Shown: positions 1 through 12,560 of the stretch, piece after piece
How positions within the stretch are numbered: position 1 is the stretch's first letter
Layout of the letters: each line of letters opens with the position of its first letter
Assembly (NCBI GenBank): GCA_034509425.1
Contig: JAVTVJ010000068.1
Coordinates: 5,890,001 to 5,954,000, forward strand
Length of the DNA: 64,000 bases
DNA from: Eopsaltria australis
Lineage: Eukaryota > Chordata > Aves > Passeriformes > Petroicidae
Reading direction: 5' to 3'
Made by a program: the position numbers and the translations under genes
The notes under the pieces: generated by a model
Told to the model about the DNA's origin: nothing
Seen by the model: the letters and a program-made list of their open reading frames with translations, nothing else
Database searches by the model: none

Positions 1-1659
1 TCTTAAAGATAGCCTTGGATGTCTGGACAGACTTCACAGCAGCCAAAAAGCTGAGAGATGCAAGAGGGGTCCAACTGCAGCAAGTGAGAGCTGACCCTCC
101 CTGGTAGGAGCAGATTGGTGGCTGCACCTAAATAGGTCAGCAATATGCTGATCAACCTTCACTCTGTAGGCTGAAATGCTAAACAACAACAACAACAAAA
201 CAACCTCAAAACCAAAGAAATTTAAAAAGTGACTCCTAGTGCTTCCAAGTGCCAGAACACTTGCAGTGATAAGAGCTGTAGGGTTGTGGTGAGAGCAAAG
301 GATGGGAGTGTGCCTGAGAGCAAAATTTGGAGGGACAGCTAAGCACACCATAATGACCAGGAGTTGCTCAGATAAGCAGATTTAGAGAAAGTTCTGCTTC
401 CTTGGCTTTGGAATGAACAGACAGATCTAGTCATATCTTATTGACCTGCCTATCAAATGAGACATGATTGCTGGGCTCCTTGGTTTTTCATTCACAAAAA
501 GAGTCAGTTAATTTCTAACCATGATTTTCTTTTAGACAGCAACAGCAGCTTTTACAGAGTTCATGTGGGCTTGTCCCATGTCGGTTCTGGCTTTGCCCAT
601 TTCAAAAAATGAGAAAAAGCAGGCAAGTGTAGTCAAAGGCTGTTTCCCAAACACTACTCTAGTCCTGATTGGCCTTCCCATGCTATACTCAGTAATCTTC
701 TGAGAAATTATCCTGGAGAAAAGGCCTGTGCTCAGATCATAAAGAAATGCCAATAAACATTTTTGTCTTTAATGTTTCTGAGTGAGAAAGGCCATGGTAC
801 TGAGTTGCAATTGTTTCTTTGATATCTAGGACAAAATGTTTTCCTCAGGAGCTCCCCTTACCCCTCCTGCAGCCATAGCTGGAGCTGTCCCACAGTCTGT
901 GCTCTCTCTGGTTCACCAAACTTTAAAGCTGTCTTAGGTCTTGGTCTGTCCATAAGACTGTTCCAGGAAGATGAGTGGTAGTCCAGTCCTTATCTTCTTC
1001 CAAATATCCCTTCCAAGACCTGTTGCTGTCTTCCAGTTCATCCTTCTCAATCCCACCTTGTTTCTGAGAAAACACATCTTATGTATCTCTTTAGTGTTGG
1101 GTAATTCATGGCTGAGGGTTTCAGTATTTACACAGAGTGGGTGAACCTGATTCTCAGTGTGGGAGCTTTGGTTTTCAGATGTTTGGGTTGGCCAGGGATG
1201 GTGTAAGCTCAGAGAGAACTGGGAAGATGGTGGAGGACATGAGACTTATAGGGCCAGCATGTGACAAAATAGCCGCAAGGTATAGGTAAGGGCTGAATAT
1301 TTACAAGGGAATATGGCCCATGTGTCCCTGAGTTTGCATGACCTTTGGGTGGAGACATCAAGTTTGTACTAGAAATGTGAGACAGATGGGATGAATTGCA
1401 GAGTGGGGCTTACCTATCTAAATTGCCTTTGACAGATATTTTGGGGTTGATGAGGCTGACCACTAACATTCAAAATGCTAAAATTGTATGAATGAAACCA
1501 TTCCTGCAGAAATATCTTGGAGAAAGTGTTGTGAGAATTCCAGGTGGGAATGATGGAGAGGATAAGTGCTTTGGGCTGTATTAACTGATCAGAATCAGAC
1601 TATGAGCTACTGAGAAGCTGCCTTGTGAAGCACAGTGCTTGGATTTGTCAATTGAAGTA
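1..1659. other. unique non-coding sequence
   Basis: No gene, RNA gene or recognisable repeat family is visible. Open frames of 105 codons (34-351) and 73 codons (532-753), both on the minus strand, have no domain or compositional sign of coding. A short AAC-rich tract sits at 182-204. The last hundred bases may already belong to the degraded CR1 copy that follows. Confidence 0.6.
182..204. repeat. short (AAC)n simple repeat
   Basis: Five in-register AAC units are followed by a slightly imperfect extension, ending before a further A-rich stretch. It is a short microsatellite with no associated element. Confidence 0.75.
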
Positions 1660-2715
1660 ATTGTAGGGAAAAAAAGAGACATATTCATGCAGGTGTAAGT
1701 GACTGCCAAAACCTTATCTGGAGTATTGTGTGCACTTCTGAGCATCAGCAGCTGAGGGAGAGGGAATTCAGACTGGAACAGGTGCAGACAATAATGGGAA
1801 GTGCTTTAGACTAGAGAACTTGCTGAGCTTAGGAAAGCAAAAGCTGAAAGAGGACCTGGTTACTCTCTGTGAATGTTAAACAGGTGAAACACCTGGAAGG
1901 GAAAGAGCCACTTATGCTCAAGAACAATACTGGCACAGGAACTAATGAGTGTAAATTGTCTTCTGTGAATAAAACTAGATTGAAGGTTTATAACTATCAG
2001 AGCAATAAGGTTTTGGTTGCTTTGAAACTACTGTGGAAATAAGGGAGGGCAGAATCCACATAGTTTTAAACCAGAAGTTGGTCAGTTTATAAAAAGGAAG
2101 ATGCAGGTTGTTTGCCAGTAATACCAGATAGGTAGAATTTGATCCACTGGGAAATTCCATCCAGTCCATTGCTCCTGGGTCAGTCTCTAACCTTTACACT
2201 TGGGCAGATATAGCAAGTGCCCATAACAGAAAAAGATAAAGCGAAACTAAAATTGAAATATGAGTGGCTTTCTGTGGAAGGGTGAGTGATTACTTAGAAG
2301 ATAATATGCTCCTGTAGATACTAGAATCAAGTTCCTGCTGGTGGCATTCAGATACTTAGGCATGAGCGCCGACATGCAACCCTGATTAGATAAACACGGC
2401 TAGGGTAAGATAGGGAATAAGAAATAATGCTTTGTGAACAGAGATTACATTACAGAGGTGGCCTAGCAAACACTATTAACCTAGAACCTTGAAAGCAAAG
2501 GAATAAGACATTATGGAAAAAATACTTTCTTTTCTACATGGTCCTTAAAATACTCAAGGACTGCAGAGTTTCACTCTACTGCAACAAAGGCAACAAGGAA
2601 CCACACAACTTCTGAGCTCTAAAAGAAAACCTTGGCGGTGGCTGATACATACGACTGGAATAAGAAATATTGGACTAGATGGGTCAATTTGTCTGTTCCT
2701 AAATTTATGTGATAG
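1660..2715 (+). mobile_element. old CR1 LINE fragment, 3' half
   Basis: The order of landmarks follows the 3' half of an ancient CR1 LINE on the plus strand. A segment near 1720-1740 corresponds to the 'tgg-aatactgtgtgcagttctgg' part of the reverse transcriptase region. The stretch at 1915-2000 (pattern 'ctcaagaacaat..tggcacaggaac') matches the part preceding the ORF2 end. A segment around 2640-2715 ('ggactagatggg..ctgttcc') matches the 3' terminus seen in old reptile and bird CR1 copies. The reading frame is broken by many stops and small indels, so it is a dead copy. CR1 elements lack poly(A) tails and are usually 5'-truncated, which fits. Divergence is high, so the 5' edge is uncertain by about 100 bases. 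Confidence 0.72.
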
Positions 2716-4179
2716 CTATTCCTGAGAATTATTGGCATTTCTGCCCATCTTCAGTGTGTTCTTCATCCCCAGGAATAAGAATGTCATTTTAGGATCTCTG
2801 ATGCTAAAATTAGAGTTTCTGGTAGTGACAATGCAGTGTGAACCTCAAGAATCAAAAAGAATGGCATAGGAAAGGAAGAATATAGGTAGTAACAATTAAA
2901 CCAACACTCTGCACCCTTTTGTTTTTTGACTCTGCAGACTAAAACTGCTTAAAACACATGTACCACACTCAGCAGCTGACAGAGCTGTTATCTTTTTCTC
3001 CTGTAGAAAAAGAAGTTCTAAAATCTTTCAGATGAGAAAAGTCTCAAAAGTAACCCCCTTTTCATCATATTTTACATTTTTGTATCTAAATTTCAGCACT
3101 GTAGATTCCAGATGCTATAAAAACATTATTGAAGTGCAACAGGATATTAAGGTCATGTCTCACTGGTGCAGACTGTACTGGTTTAGTCACCCAGCCTGGC
3201 TAACTGCTGCCAGTGCCAAACCAATATATGTTTTTTTCCCCATAATTATACCATTTTTATCCCTGGGTGAGATTTTTCAGACATGCTATTGTTGTCAGGG
3301 ACATAAGACTCCACTTTGCTGCAAACTGTTCCCTGCCCCCACAATGCATTCAAATGTATATTTGCTTTTACAAAGCAATGGTTTCATAATCACATATTGA
3401 CCTAAGTGAAGTTGTGCTTAATAAAATGCTAAAGTACAGACATGGTTATTCTCTTAATTAACTCTAAAAAAAATCTCTGTATAATACTATTTTGTTTTTT
3501 AACTGCCAGAATCCCCTTCTAAGACTCAGATGCTGTATCAAAATTTAAAAGAAAGAAGTCTTTGACAGGAGCATGATAAGACATGTGGTTGTCATGCCAG
3601 AAAATAATTAAAAATGAAAACAAACTGGAAAGCTGTATTTCAAATTAAACAATTACATCAGTAATTGATAAGCAGCAGTTTGAACTGATATTCCTGTTAT
3701 TTTCAGAAAGGAGTTCCGAAGTCCAGATTTTTAAAGAAATATAATTTTCATTGTATTAAGTATCACTGTAATTGATAGAAAAGCTGTCACTTATATAAAA
3801 ATAGAGGACCAGCTCACCTCTTCAAGGCAACTATTATGGAACAGTCCTATGAAGTTTCATAGTGTTTGTGGCTGGCAATGCATAGTGGTGCAGACAACGC
3901 TCACCCACAGCAGAAAAGGGCTTGCTCCTTGGAACAGGCACAAGCTCCAAACCAGCAGCATGATCCTGCTGGCAGGCTCTCCTTCTCAGGGTGATGGTTT
4001 GACAGAACCCCACTGACTGACTCAACCTGCTCCTCACAAGCAGGGAAGAGCTAGTGGCAGCTCTGGTCACACAGGATGCAGTGACACAAGATGCTGGAGG
4101 CTGGGGCAGAGAGGAAGGCTGGAAGGTGAGCAGAGGACCCTGGTCTTTGGGGAAACAAACAGGGACTGGTTCAAGGTTT
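2716..4179. other. unique non-coding sequence between two CR1 fragments
   Basis: AT-rich sequence with a 122-codon open frame at 3032-3400 (plus) that shows no known domain and has low-complexity hydrophobic runs typical of chance frames in AT-rich DNA. The stretch 3430-3830 is particularly AT-rich. Around 3830-4130 the sequence becomes more GC-rich, but no family was recognised there. Confidence 0.55.
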
Positions 4180-4775
4180 GCCTGGCATGATCCCTAAGGG
4201 AGCTGCTGTGAAGGGGAAGAGCACCCAGGAAAGTTGGCTGTTTTCTAAAGGTAACTTACTGAGAGCTCAGGAAAAAATCCTACCATGTGGGAAGACTGAA
4301 TTTCTGGAGGAGGTCTGCATGGCTAGGTGGGGAACTCACTGAACTAGCTCACAAAAAGGAAGTGGAGAAGATGTAGAAAGAAGGACAAGCAGTATAGATG
4401 GAGCAGTGTTAGAAACTTAGTGCCAAAATTAGGAAGGCCAAAGCCCAGCTGGAGCTGAAACTACTGAGGAGCATAGACTCTGGGGATGTTAGTTTCAAAG
4501 TAAATTCAGGACCCAGTGATGGGTGGAGAAGAAGCAGTAGTTGCAATGGCGCAAAAAAAGGCTTAAGTATCCAGCGACTTTTTTGCCTCAGTATTCACAA
4601 GGAAAAGCTGATTTGGAGCTGGCATGATGTGGGACGGAGAGGGACAGCCCTTCCTCAGTGGGGAGAGATCAAACAAGTTAGAGACTTGAAAGAAGCTGGA
4701 TGTAGTCAATACCAGGGGGTAGGACTTATCTGAACGTGCTGGAGAAGCTGGCCAGTGTAATTGTGGGATCAATAT
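4180..4775 (+). mobile_element. CR1 LINE internal fragment (ORF2, endonuclease to reverse transcriptase junction)
   Basis: The sequence follows avian CR1 ORF2 on the plus strand. At about 4190-4240 it matches the 'ggagctg..ctgaaggggaag..cccagga-agttggctg' segment. At about 4430-4460 it matches 'aggaaggccaaagcccagctggagctgaaact'. At about 4580-4605 it matches 'ttttttgcctcagtattcac', and at about 4735-4760 'gtgctggagaagctggc'. This is the linker between the endonuclease and reverse transcriptase domains. Stops and indels break the frame. Both ends are internal to the element, so this is a 5'- and 3'-truncated relic without the CR1 3' terminal octamers. Confidence 0.85.
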
Positions 4776-5362
4776 ATGGACAAAACATTTTTAAATTAAT
4801 GTGTTTTAATAGCAAAGCTGCTGTGAAGAAAAAAATGGAACAGGCATGTGAGCAATTTTGGATGTAGCTGAGCTATGTTAGCTGCACTGGTTATTATAAT
4901 GAAAGAAATTCCCACAACTGAGTGGGCCATGGGATTTGATTTTCATATCTCTTGTCCTACTTTTATGTTTATAAGACATTACATATAACAGCTTTTGTTA
5001 AGACCAGGGATTTGGTGTTCAATATTTCTGAAACAAAAAATGAAAGGTTTTCTGAATTTATCACTGAGGGAAGAGAGAAAAATCCAACACCAGGTGAAAT
5101 GGTACTTTTAGAAGCTGGACTTGGTAGGAGCTTTCACAGCTGGCCTAGGTGAGATAAGCTGGTACCCTGGTGAAATACTCATTTGCCATCTGGGTAGGAA
5201 ATGCTGTGAGGAAGTGAGCTCTTACGGCCACTGGGCCAAGTCCTAAAGTTTTTGCTTAGATTTAGCTCAGCCAAATGCTTGTGCGACTCATGTAGATTCC
5301 TCTTCAGAACTTAGATATTCACAAGGACTGCAAGTCATGCTCAAACTGATCCACCCCTCCTC

Positions 5363-5392
5363 AAAAAAAACAAAAATAAAAAAAATTAAAAA
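5363..5392. repeat. A-rich simple tract
   Basis: Thirty bases almost entirely A, interrupted by single C and T bases. No retrotransposed body or flanking duplication was noticed. Confidence 0.7.
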
Positions 5393-8172
5393 GATAACAG
5401 AACATCTAGCTTGTGAGTTGTCACTTGTGAATCTTAATTTCCAGTCTGGCATTTGATCTGCCTAAGGCTCCTATCACACTTATCCTGACTCATCCTTGTG
5501 TGTTCTGTAATACCCAGCTATCAACGTTGCTATCTGAGCTTCCCAAGTACTGCCTTTGCTAGAGGGATTGCAGCCTGGCAAAATGGGGGGGAGTAACAGC
5601 CCACCTCACACTTCCACCTTTCTTCTAGAGGGATGACTGATCTGCTATTTCCCCAGAATGCAATGAAATATAATCTCTTGGAGATCAGTAGCTCTGTCAA
5701 GTTAAAGTACATTAAGCCAATGTTTCAAAAGTGAAGGTGAGCTGATAGACAGTGTGGCCAGATAATCCCCATCTCCTTCAGAAACAAATATAAATGTACA
5801 GTGAATCTAAGAGGGAAGAGAAAAAAGGAACCTGAGGCTGGGAGTGAAAGATACCACGATGTCTCATTTTCCCTTTCATTTGCGTCATTAGGTTTGAATA
5901 GGAACTGATCTGGACCCTAATTCAGCTATGCATATTTTAAAGAAAAACATTTAATTTGGGTGGTAATTAGAAAAGTTGTAATTTAAATAGAGGAAAGAGG
6001 AGACAGTATAAAGGAAGCAATGTTCAAGCAAAAGATGCTTGTTCCTTTTTAAAAAAATTCTGTTTGATATTAATATATGGGCATCTATTGACACACTAAT
6101 AACTGTTTTGAGAAACATTTAAAGGAAAAATGGCTCTTTTGGGGCTAGGTGGCAATATAAAATAAATTACTTGATGCACTGGAGTAAGTAGAGAAATGGA
6201 GAGAAAAGTTTTATTACCAGTTAAGAAACAGTGAAAGGGACTCATTTAAGATTGAATGCATAATCTTAACATCACTATTTTCCATCTTGCTGTGCTTAGG
6301 CAATTTACATGTTCTTTGAATATATTGCTTTTAATGAACATAGGGATGATACAGTGTCTCTGTACATACTGAGATAAATTCACTTTTACCTGGGCAATCT
6401 GCTGTACATTCTGAATGACTGTAACGAAATGTAATTATTAAAGAGCTTTGGTCTCCTAATATTTAAGTCTAAAATTTTGTTAGATCTTTTCTAGCAACAT
6501 CATCCATGTTAACAAATTTTCAACCTGCTTCTTCGGATTCAGCACAGGATGAGCACGTGCTTTGTTAGTCTGACCACGCAGTTTCATAACCATTGAGCAC
6601 TGGGGTTATTAGTCCTCATGTCTTTATTTGTCAGGGTATGAGCTAAGCAGTGGTTAAGCATTTAATTTGGGCAAGAGCTTAAAGTTACGTGAATTCTGCT
6701 GGACAAACATGCCCCTTCTTGGAGTTGTGCCTAGGGATGCCATGATTCATCACACATATTCAGGCACAAGAAAGAAAAGGCAAAGAGAAAAGGGGAGAAG
6801 TTTTTCTGAGACAAACTCATCTTCCTAAGACCCTGGAAGTGGCTCTGGACACCTGCAATGTGCAGCCTCCACATATCTGGAGATGAACCAGGCAGGAACT
6901 GACTTTGCAACTTCATTCCTTGAGAAGCCAGAGAAAACATGGGCTTGTTAAATAAGAATCCATGGAATTTTGCTACTTCAGGTTTAATGTACCTAAATTT
7001 GCAGGCTATAATTTAAAAAAAAATCAGACTAGGCATCTTCTGACAGAAAGTTGTCCATTGGCTGACAATCTTCTCAGCTCCTTCTTTTTAATTCCTCCTG
7101 TATTTTTCCAAATATGGATCTTTCGTTTTATTCTCTCCAGGTGTATTAGCCAGGGACTCAGCATCTTCTTATGACATAATTTATTGCTTAGCTATCAGTG
7201 ACCTTGAGTATTCAGAGCTGAAAAGTGGTTTACTCTGGCCAAGAGCCAAGGGTTTCCAAGGGTGGCACATGAAATTGCTTGTCAGGCTTCACTGCTCCTG
7301 TTCACCCTGTGCTCCATGTAAGAACTGGCCTTGTGTCCTCCCACAGGCTCTGTGTCAGCTGGGAGGGCAAACACAGGAAAGGAGGCAAAAGAGACCCATG
7401 CTCAAATTTTTTTAAGCCTGGTGTCTGTATGCAGGTGCCTGATGTGATTTAAAAGCCAAATAGAGACATTTCACTGAGGTCTGCAGTGGCCAGGGCTGGT
7501 TGTTGGGCTGCCATACCCCACACAACTTCCCATCCTTAGCAATAAGCTGTGAAATCAGCTGAAGCACAGTGTGACTTACAGGGAAGATTCAGAGTATAGG
7601 ATGAGTAGCTGTATATGGTAGAACTTCATAAACTAGCAAAAGCTGATCTTGGTTATGCAGAAAAAGAATGGCTGGGATCTGAAACGGAACTACTAAATAT
7701 GCCACTTTCTCATCTGAGTTATAAATTCCAGTTTTGGGCTGTACTTAGAGCTGTAATCAGTGTTTTGAAAGAAGTTAATCCCAGAGCATGAGGAATGACT
7801 AATACTATTATTCTCCTTTTAGATTGCTTGCATAGAGCTTCTCTTTCTGATTAGTAAGAGGAATTCTCTACCCAAAAGTCTCATCTACTTGCAGCCTCTG
7901 CTGCTCATAGTCAAAGGTTACTTTCATTTAAGAAATTACTTGGATGATTTTCATCATCTGCTCAAAATTTTCCTTTCGTATCTCCTATTTTATCTCTGAC
8001 TTTTATTCTTCTCTGTCTTGCACTTCATGAAGGGCTAGCCAAAAAAAGAGAGAGGTTGCTATGATCTTGCCTCTTCTGCTGCAATAGTTTTAGAAGATTT
8101 AGTGTGGAGATAGTTTCAAAATTACCCCACTTGTGAGCTTCCAGCTCCATTTCCCTTCTCTAAGAAAGGGAC

Positions 8173-8191
8173 AGCCTCTATTAAAGAGGCT
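8173..8191. repeat. short inverted repeat
   Basis: Arms AGCCTCT (8173-8179) and AGAGGCT (8185-8191) are exact reverse complements separated by five bases. This is a minor hairpin of unknown meaning; such short perfect arms occur by chance in tens of kilobases. Confidence 0.6.
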
Positions 8192-11100
8192 ATCACCTCC
8201 ATAGTCTAGAACTCAGCAATTCAAAAGCAAATAACAAAATCTGAGCTCTTCTGCTGCTCAGGAGTTTTGCATTGGTTTAAGCAAAGTTAACAGTCAAAAT
8301 GATGCACAGGCAGAAAACAAATCCACACATCCAAATCCAGCTTGAGACACCAGTGATACAGAAAAGGGGAACATCCTCCTTGTACTGATTCTTTCCAAGA
8401 CATTACCTTGTCTGCTTTTAATTTGCAAATCCCTGTTTATTGCAAGGCAGTGCATTTACCAGTGGCTCAAAGCTTTAGCAGTTCGTTGCTGTTCTTCTTC
8501 TACTTCCCAGTTTCAGAAGAGATCATTGCATTGGGTTGGGACTTCCCTCCCAGATGGTTGTCTTAGTTTCCCAGTGAGTTGCTTCAGTCCTGTCAGCTCT
8601 AATAACACTTTCTCTTCCTAAAGACACTTCCACAGAAAATCCTCTGGCCTTTGCAGTTCCTTTTTGGGGCTCTGGCATCCTCTTGGGGGGAGGCAGTATC
8701 TCTGAGAATGCAAGGGAGTAAAGCCCATCCCCAGAAATGTATCTCAACCCACATACAAAGTTTCTCAATCCTGGTAGTTGTTCCTGGAATGGAATATTCT
8801 CAGGAACATGGGAATCTCTGACCTGTGCTTAGTACTTGAGTTTAATCTTCATTTGTTCTTATCAATTTTACATCATGAATTTGTTAGGAATTACAAAGGT
8901 TTGATGTAAAACATAATTAGCACAGAAGTATTTTTATATATTTCAAAGAGCTTTTTATTATTTGATAGTTCTCATTCAGTGGGAGGTAGACAGTTCTGGC
9001 TCACAAAAGGGTAACATTATTTTGCTTCTCTTTCATAAGTAACACTTAACTACTGTTTCTAATAATACTGCAGCAAAACAGTTTCTAAATATGACAGAGT
9101 GTTGAAAATACTGATGTGCAGGGGAAGTTGCATAATTGAAAAAAATCTTCACTTCTTGTGCCCAACACTTTAATCCATCCATTCAAAGCCTAGAGGTTTC
9201 TTGGTCTTTCAGTTGCACTTATCTGATAAATGAGCTTTTAAAAATAGAGATGGCAGTGAATTCAAAAGGAGTTTCAAACCTCTAAGTACTGGGCGGGCGT
9301 AGATAAACTGAAGTTACATTACAAGCAGCTGCTGTGCTAACAGTCTGCAAAACAGAAAATAGGCCTGAAGTTGGATCTTTTATTGAAATATCGTAGTATT
9401 TGGTTATGGTGTAATCTGGTTCCCCATGTGTTATTCTACCCAACAAAACCTGATTTCAGTTTAAGATCAGTGTCATTATCTTCTGGAAGGCATATGCTGT
9501 TACTGTGCCTGCTGACAGGCTGCACACATGTGCTAGGAACCGGCTGTGGCTTTGACAGCTGGTCCCAACTAATTGCTTCCAGCAAGATAAACATGGTCTG
9601 GATTTTGATCAACTACTTTTCAGGATAAGGGACCAATGGAAGGGAGCTGTGCATGGTGGGAATCCAGGAGACTAATGGGGAAAAGATGAACACTGTAAAA
9701 ATATTGTATCAAAGCAAAAACACACATATATTTTATGCTTATAAGGTACGTTCTATACAAGCAGTTTAGAACAAACTGTGATTTTACCTTTGCTGCATCC
9801 CACGAAGAATATCTCCTTTCTTGCAATGTCATTTTATTCAGTAATTGTCCCAAGTCATTAGACTTCCCACACAAAAATTCACAGTCAGAAATGTAAATGT
9901 GAAGGGAAATGCATTGCTTCAGTTTGTGGAAGAATATGTACCCCACTTCCATTTGGCATGAAATTCTGATCTATTTATTTGCAGCTGCCCAAACAACCTA
10001 CTCTTATTATTTAGCTTTCCACATGAACTCGTGTCTTGAAGAAAAATTTGCTTAATTGTTTATATTGCTGTTGCACAGGCACAGACTTGATGGATGCGCC
10101 TCTCCCTTCTCATGCCAAACCCAAGTGTCAAGAGGAATAACATGAAGAATGCTGAAATTCGTTTTGAGCTAGATCTGAGTTTGTATTTTGTGGCATACAC
10201 TAAACTAATATTCTGTTAAGGCAAAGCAGAAAATTCAGTTTTTGCTGTGGATTTGTTTGTCACATGCAAATTTTTGACTGATGAGACTGCTATGACTTTT
10301 CAGCATCTATAAGGAATAGAATTATCACAAGAAAGAACTTTGAGAAGGGGAAGCTCAGAGAAGCTAGCAAATTTAATTTCAATGTCATCTGAATTTGAGA
10401 GAATTAAGGCTCCTGGTTGCCAGCTATCTTGTGGTAGTACCACTGTTAGCTGCCTTCTGTGAAAACCCATAATGTTTTCTCCCCAAGCCACCTTGCTAAA
10501 ACTTCCCCAAGGACAGAGGTGTTAATAAGCAAGATGAAACATCCCTACTCTGGCTCAGCACTGAAAGGGTGACACCAGGCTCACAAAAGCACCGATGCCA
10601 AGTATGTGAGTGCATTCACTGTACAATTACCCTGTTTGTGTGCCAGTTGCAGTAATTGGATAATTGGGTCCACAACTGCCTAACTACATCGGTAACTACT
10701 CATTGCTAAATTATATGTGAGCAATGTATAAAAAGCCCCAGTGTCTAAAAGCCTTTGTTACAGAAACTTTCATCTCATGAAGGTTCATCCTAATTGAGAA
10801 AAGCATGCCAGTGTGGCATGATCTATCTTTTTGTTCATTGCTTTTCAATCACGACAGGTCTGACTCTAGACAGGGAAACAAACACAACTGAAAAGGAAAA
10901 GAGGCAGTTGTGAACACAGGCTCTTGCTTTTCTCTCCTGCTGATCCACAGAGCTCTACAAAAAGTGCCATGGGAGATTGAATCAGGAGATTTAAAATGTC
11001 CAGCCTCTGAATGAGCATTCTGACATGGTCTTTAAGTGTCAGGTTGTTACGACTTTTTTCTCCTCTCCTGGCCTCTTCACAATTCTCATTTCAGTTAATT

Positions 11101-11394
11101 TTATAGGAATAAAAGAATGGCCTCAAAATGTCCTGTTCTGAAGCAGTTTTGGAGAACTGAGCCTTGGCAAGGGCAAACCCATGAAAAGTCAAATTGCCCT
11201 AAATGGCCACTGCATGGAGAGTTAACAGAGAGTTACCAGCAGGACCATATTTTTCACCTGAGAGCTCTAAATGGACGCAAATGAACTACTAGTTTAGTGT
11301 ACAGCCACTTTTTTCTCACCTACAACCAGTAACCTGGATGACAGAGGAAAGGAAATGGAGCAAATGATGCTGCCTGATGTTGAATGGAGTTTCA

Positions 11395-12560
11395 GAGACT
11401 TCAGAAAATTACAGATCAGTTTTAGACATTAATAAAAGAGCAGAATTATTGACTAAGTAGGCAAATACGCTACATTCAGAAAGATTCTTTGTGGTTCTGT
11501 GAAGGTAATGAATTTCTGATAAATCTATCAGAGTTCTCTGAAGGAGTGAACAGGCATGCTGATATGGGAAGTACAGCTGATAGGGTCTCCTTGGATTCCT
11601 GAAAGTCACTTGACAAGATCATTCACTAAAGGGTCTTAAAGAAGTTAAGACTGGGATGAGATGGACACTGCTGACACGGATAGATAACCAATTAAAAGAA
11701 GTTACTTTTCTTGCCAGAGGGAACTTAACACTGTGGTCCCATATTGGGACATATCTGATGAGCCCTGCTCTTCATTACAGTCACAAAGAATGGAATATGA
11801 AGTGACAAAGTTCAGTGACTGTTCTGAACTCTTTATTATGCTAAAAACAAAAGCTAGCAAAGTTTGAAGAGCTGCTGTAACATCTCGTGATACTGAGTAA
11901 CATGGTAGGGTGGGGAAAGAGAATGTGTGAAAATATAGAAAGAGTACACAAGAGGAATTCTAATTTAATATATTTGATTGCAGACTCTGAAGAAGCTATT
12001 ATCAGCTAGTACAGAGATTCTGCAGTTATAATAGCAAATTCTGCAGGAACATCAGCACTGTGCTGAATGGCAGCCAGTATGAAGCAAATTACTAGGGAAG
12101 AAAGGGAGAACGATGCATGAAACAGTATTAGGCTACAATGTCTTGAAGGCTGTGGATATTCTTTAGCCTTCATGTCTGTGTGTATATATATATACATACA
12201 TATATGTATGCATGTATGTATGTGTGTGTTTATAAAGGATTGCTGTTGAATGACAAGGACAACTGTGGGTAAAATGGGCTCAATACAAAAAAATCAAACA
12301 TGGAAGGACTCTAGCTATGAAAAATGTTGACTCAGGAAATATGAAAGAGAGGTGTAAAATCATGTATGGGATGAAGATAAATAAGAAGGGATAATTTTGC
12401 TCTTCTAAAATAAGAGGGAGCATCCAAGGAAATCACTAGGCAGCAGCTCAGCTGTAGAATCCAGACATGGGGATATGTGAAGTACTAAAAGTTTACATTG
12501 ATTCAAAAAGTGATTAAACAAATTCATGAACATAAAAAACCCACAAACGGAAGTAAAACA
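11395..12560 (+). mobile_element. old L3-like CR1 LINE fragment, reverse transcriptase to ORF2 end
   Basis: Landmarks appear in the correct order for an ancient L3-like CR1 on the plus strand. These are a segment at 11485-11545 matching the 'ttctgtgaaggtaat..ctatcagagttct-tgaagg' region; 11590-11650 matching 'ttggattcctgaaagtc..ttgacaagatc..cac-aaaggg', the reverse transcriptase part coding for the YLDFxKAFD-like motif; 11680-11700 matching 'gatagataaccaattaaaag'; and 12350-12440 matching 'taaaatcatg.atgggatg' through 'ggcagcag'. The frame is heavily eroded. A TA/TG microsatellite (12179-12230) has expanded inside it. The copy overlaps, in consensus terms, the copy at 59280-60219 and lies in the same orientation, but the two are far too diverged to be a recent duplication. 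Confidence 0.78.
12179..12230. repeat. TA/TGTA microsatellite
   Basis: A compound tract runs from TG through TA to TGTA units and back to TG. Within it 12195-12210 is a perfect 16-base palindrome (CATACATATATGTATG). It lies inside the L3-like CR1 copy and postdates that insertion. Confidence 0.9.

Larger units (their letters stand above)
4776..11394. other. unique non-coding sequence, AT-rich
   Basis: About 6.6 kb without a recognisable gene or repeat family. Small features are an A-rich tract at 5363-5392, a run of seven G at 5585-5591, a 7-bp-stem inverted repeat at 8173-8191 with a 5-base loop, and a 7-bp-stem inverted repeat at 10804-10820 with a 3-base loop. The segment 10620-10745 is rich in 'aattg' and 'taatt' cores and could be conserved non-coding DNA, but nothing in a single sequence can show this. 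Open frames at 9371-9628 and 9620-9952 have no family features. Confidence 0.55.

Noticed and set aside
10804..10820. CATGCCA/TGGCATG inverted repeat
   Set aside because: Seven-base arms are expected several times by chance in 64 kb.
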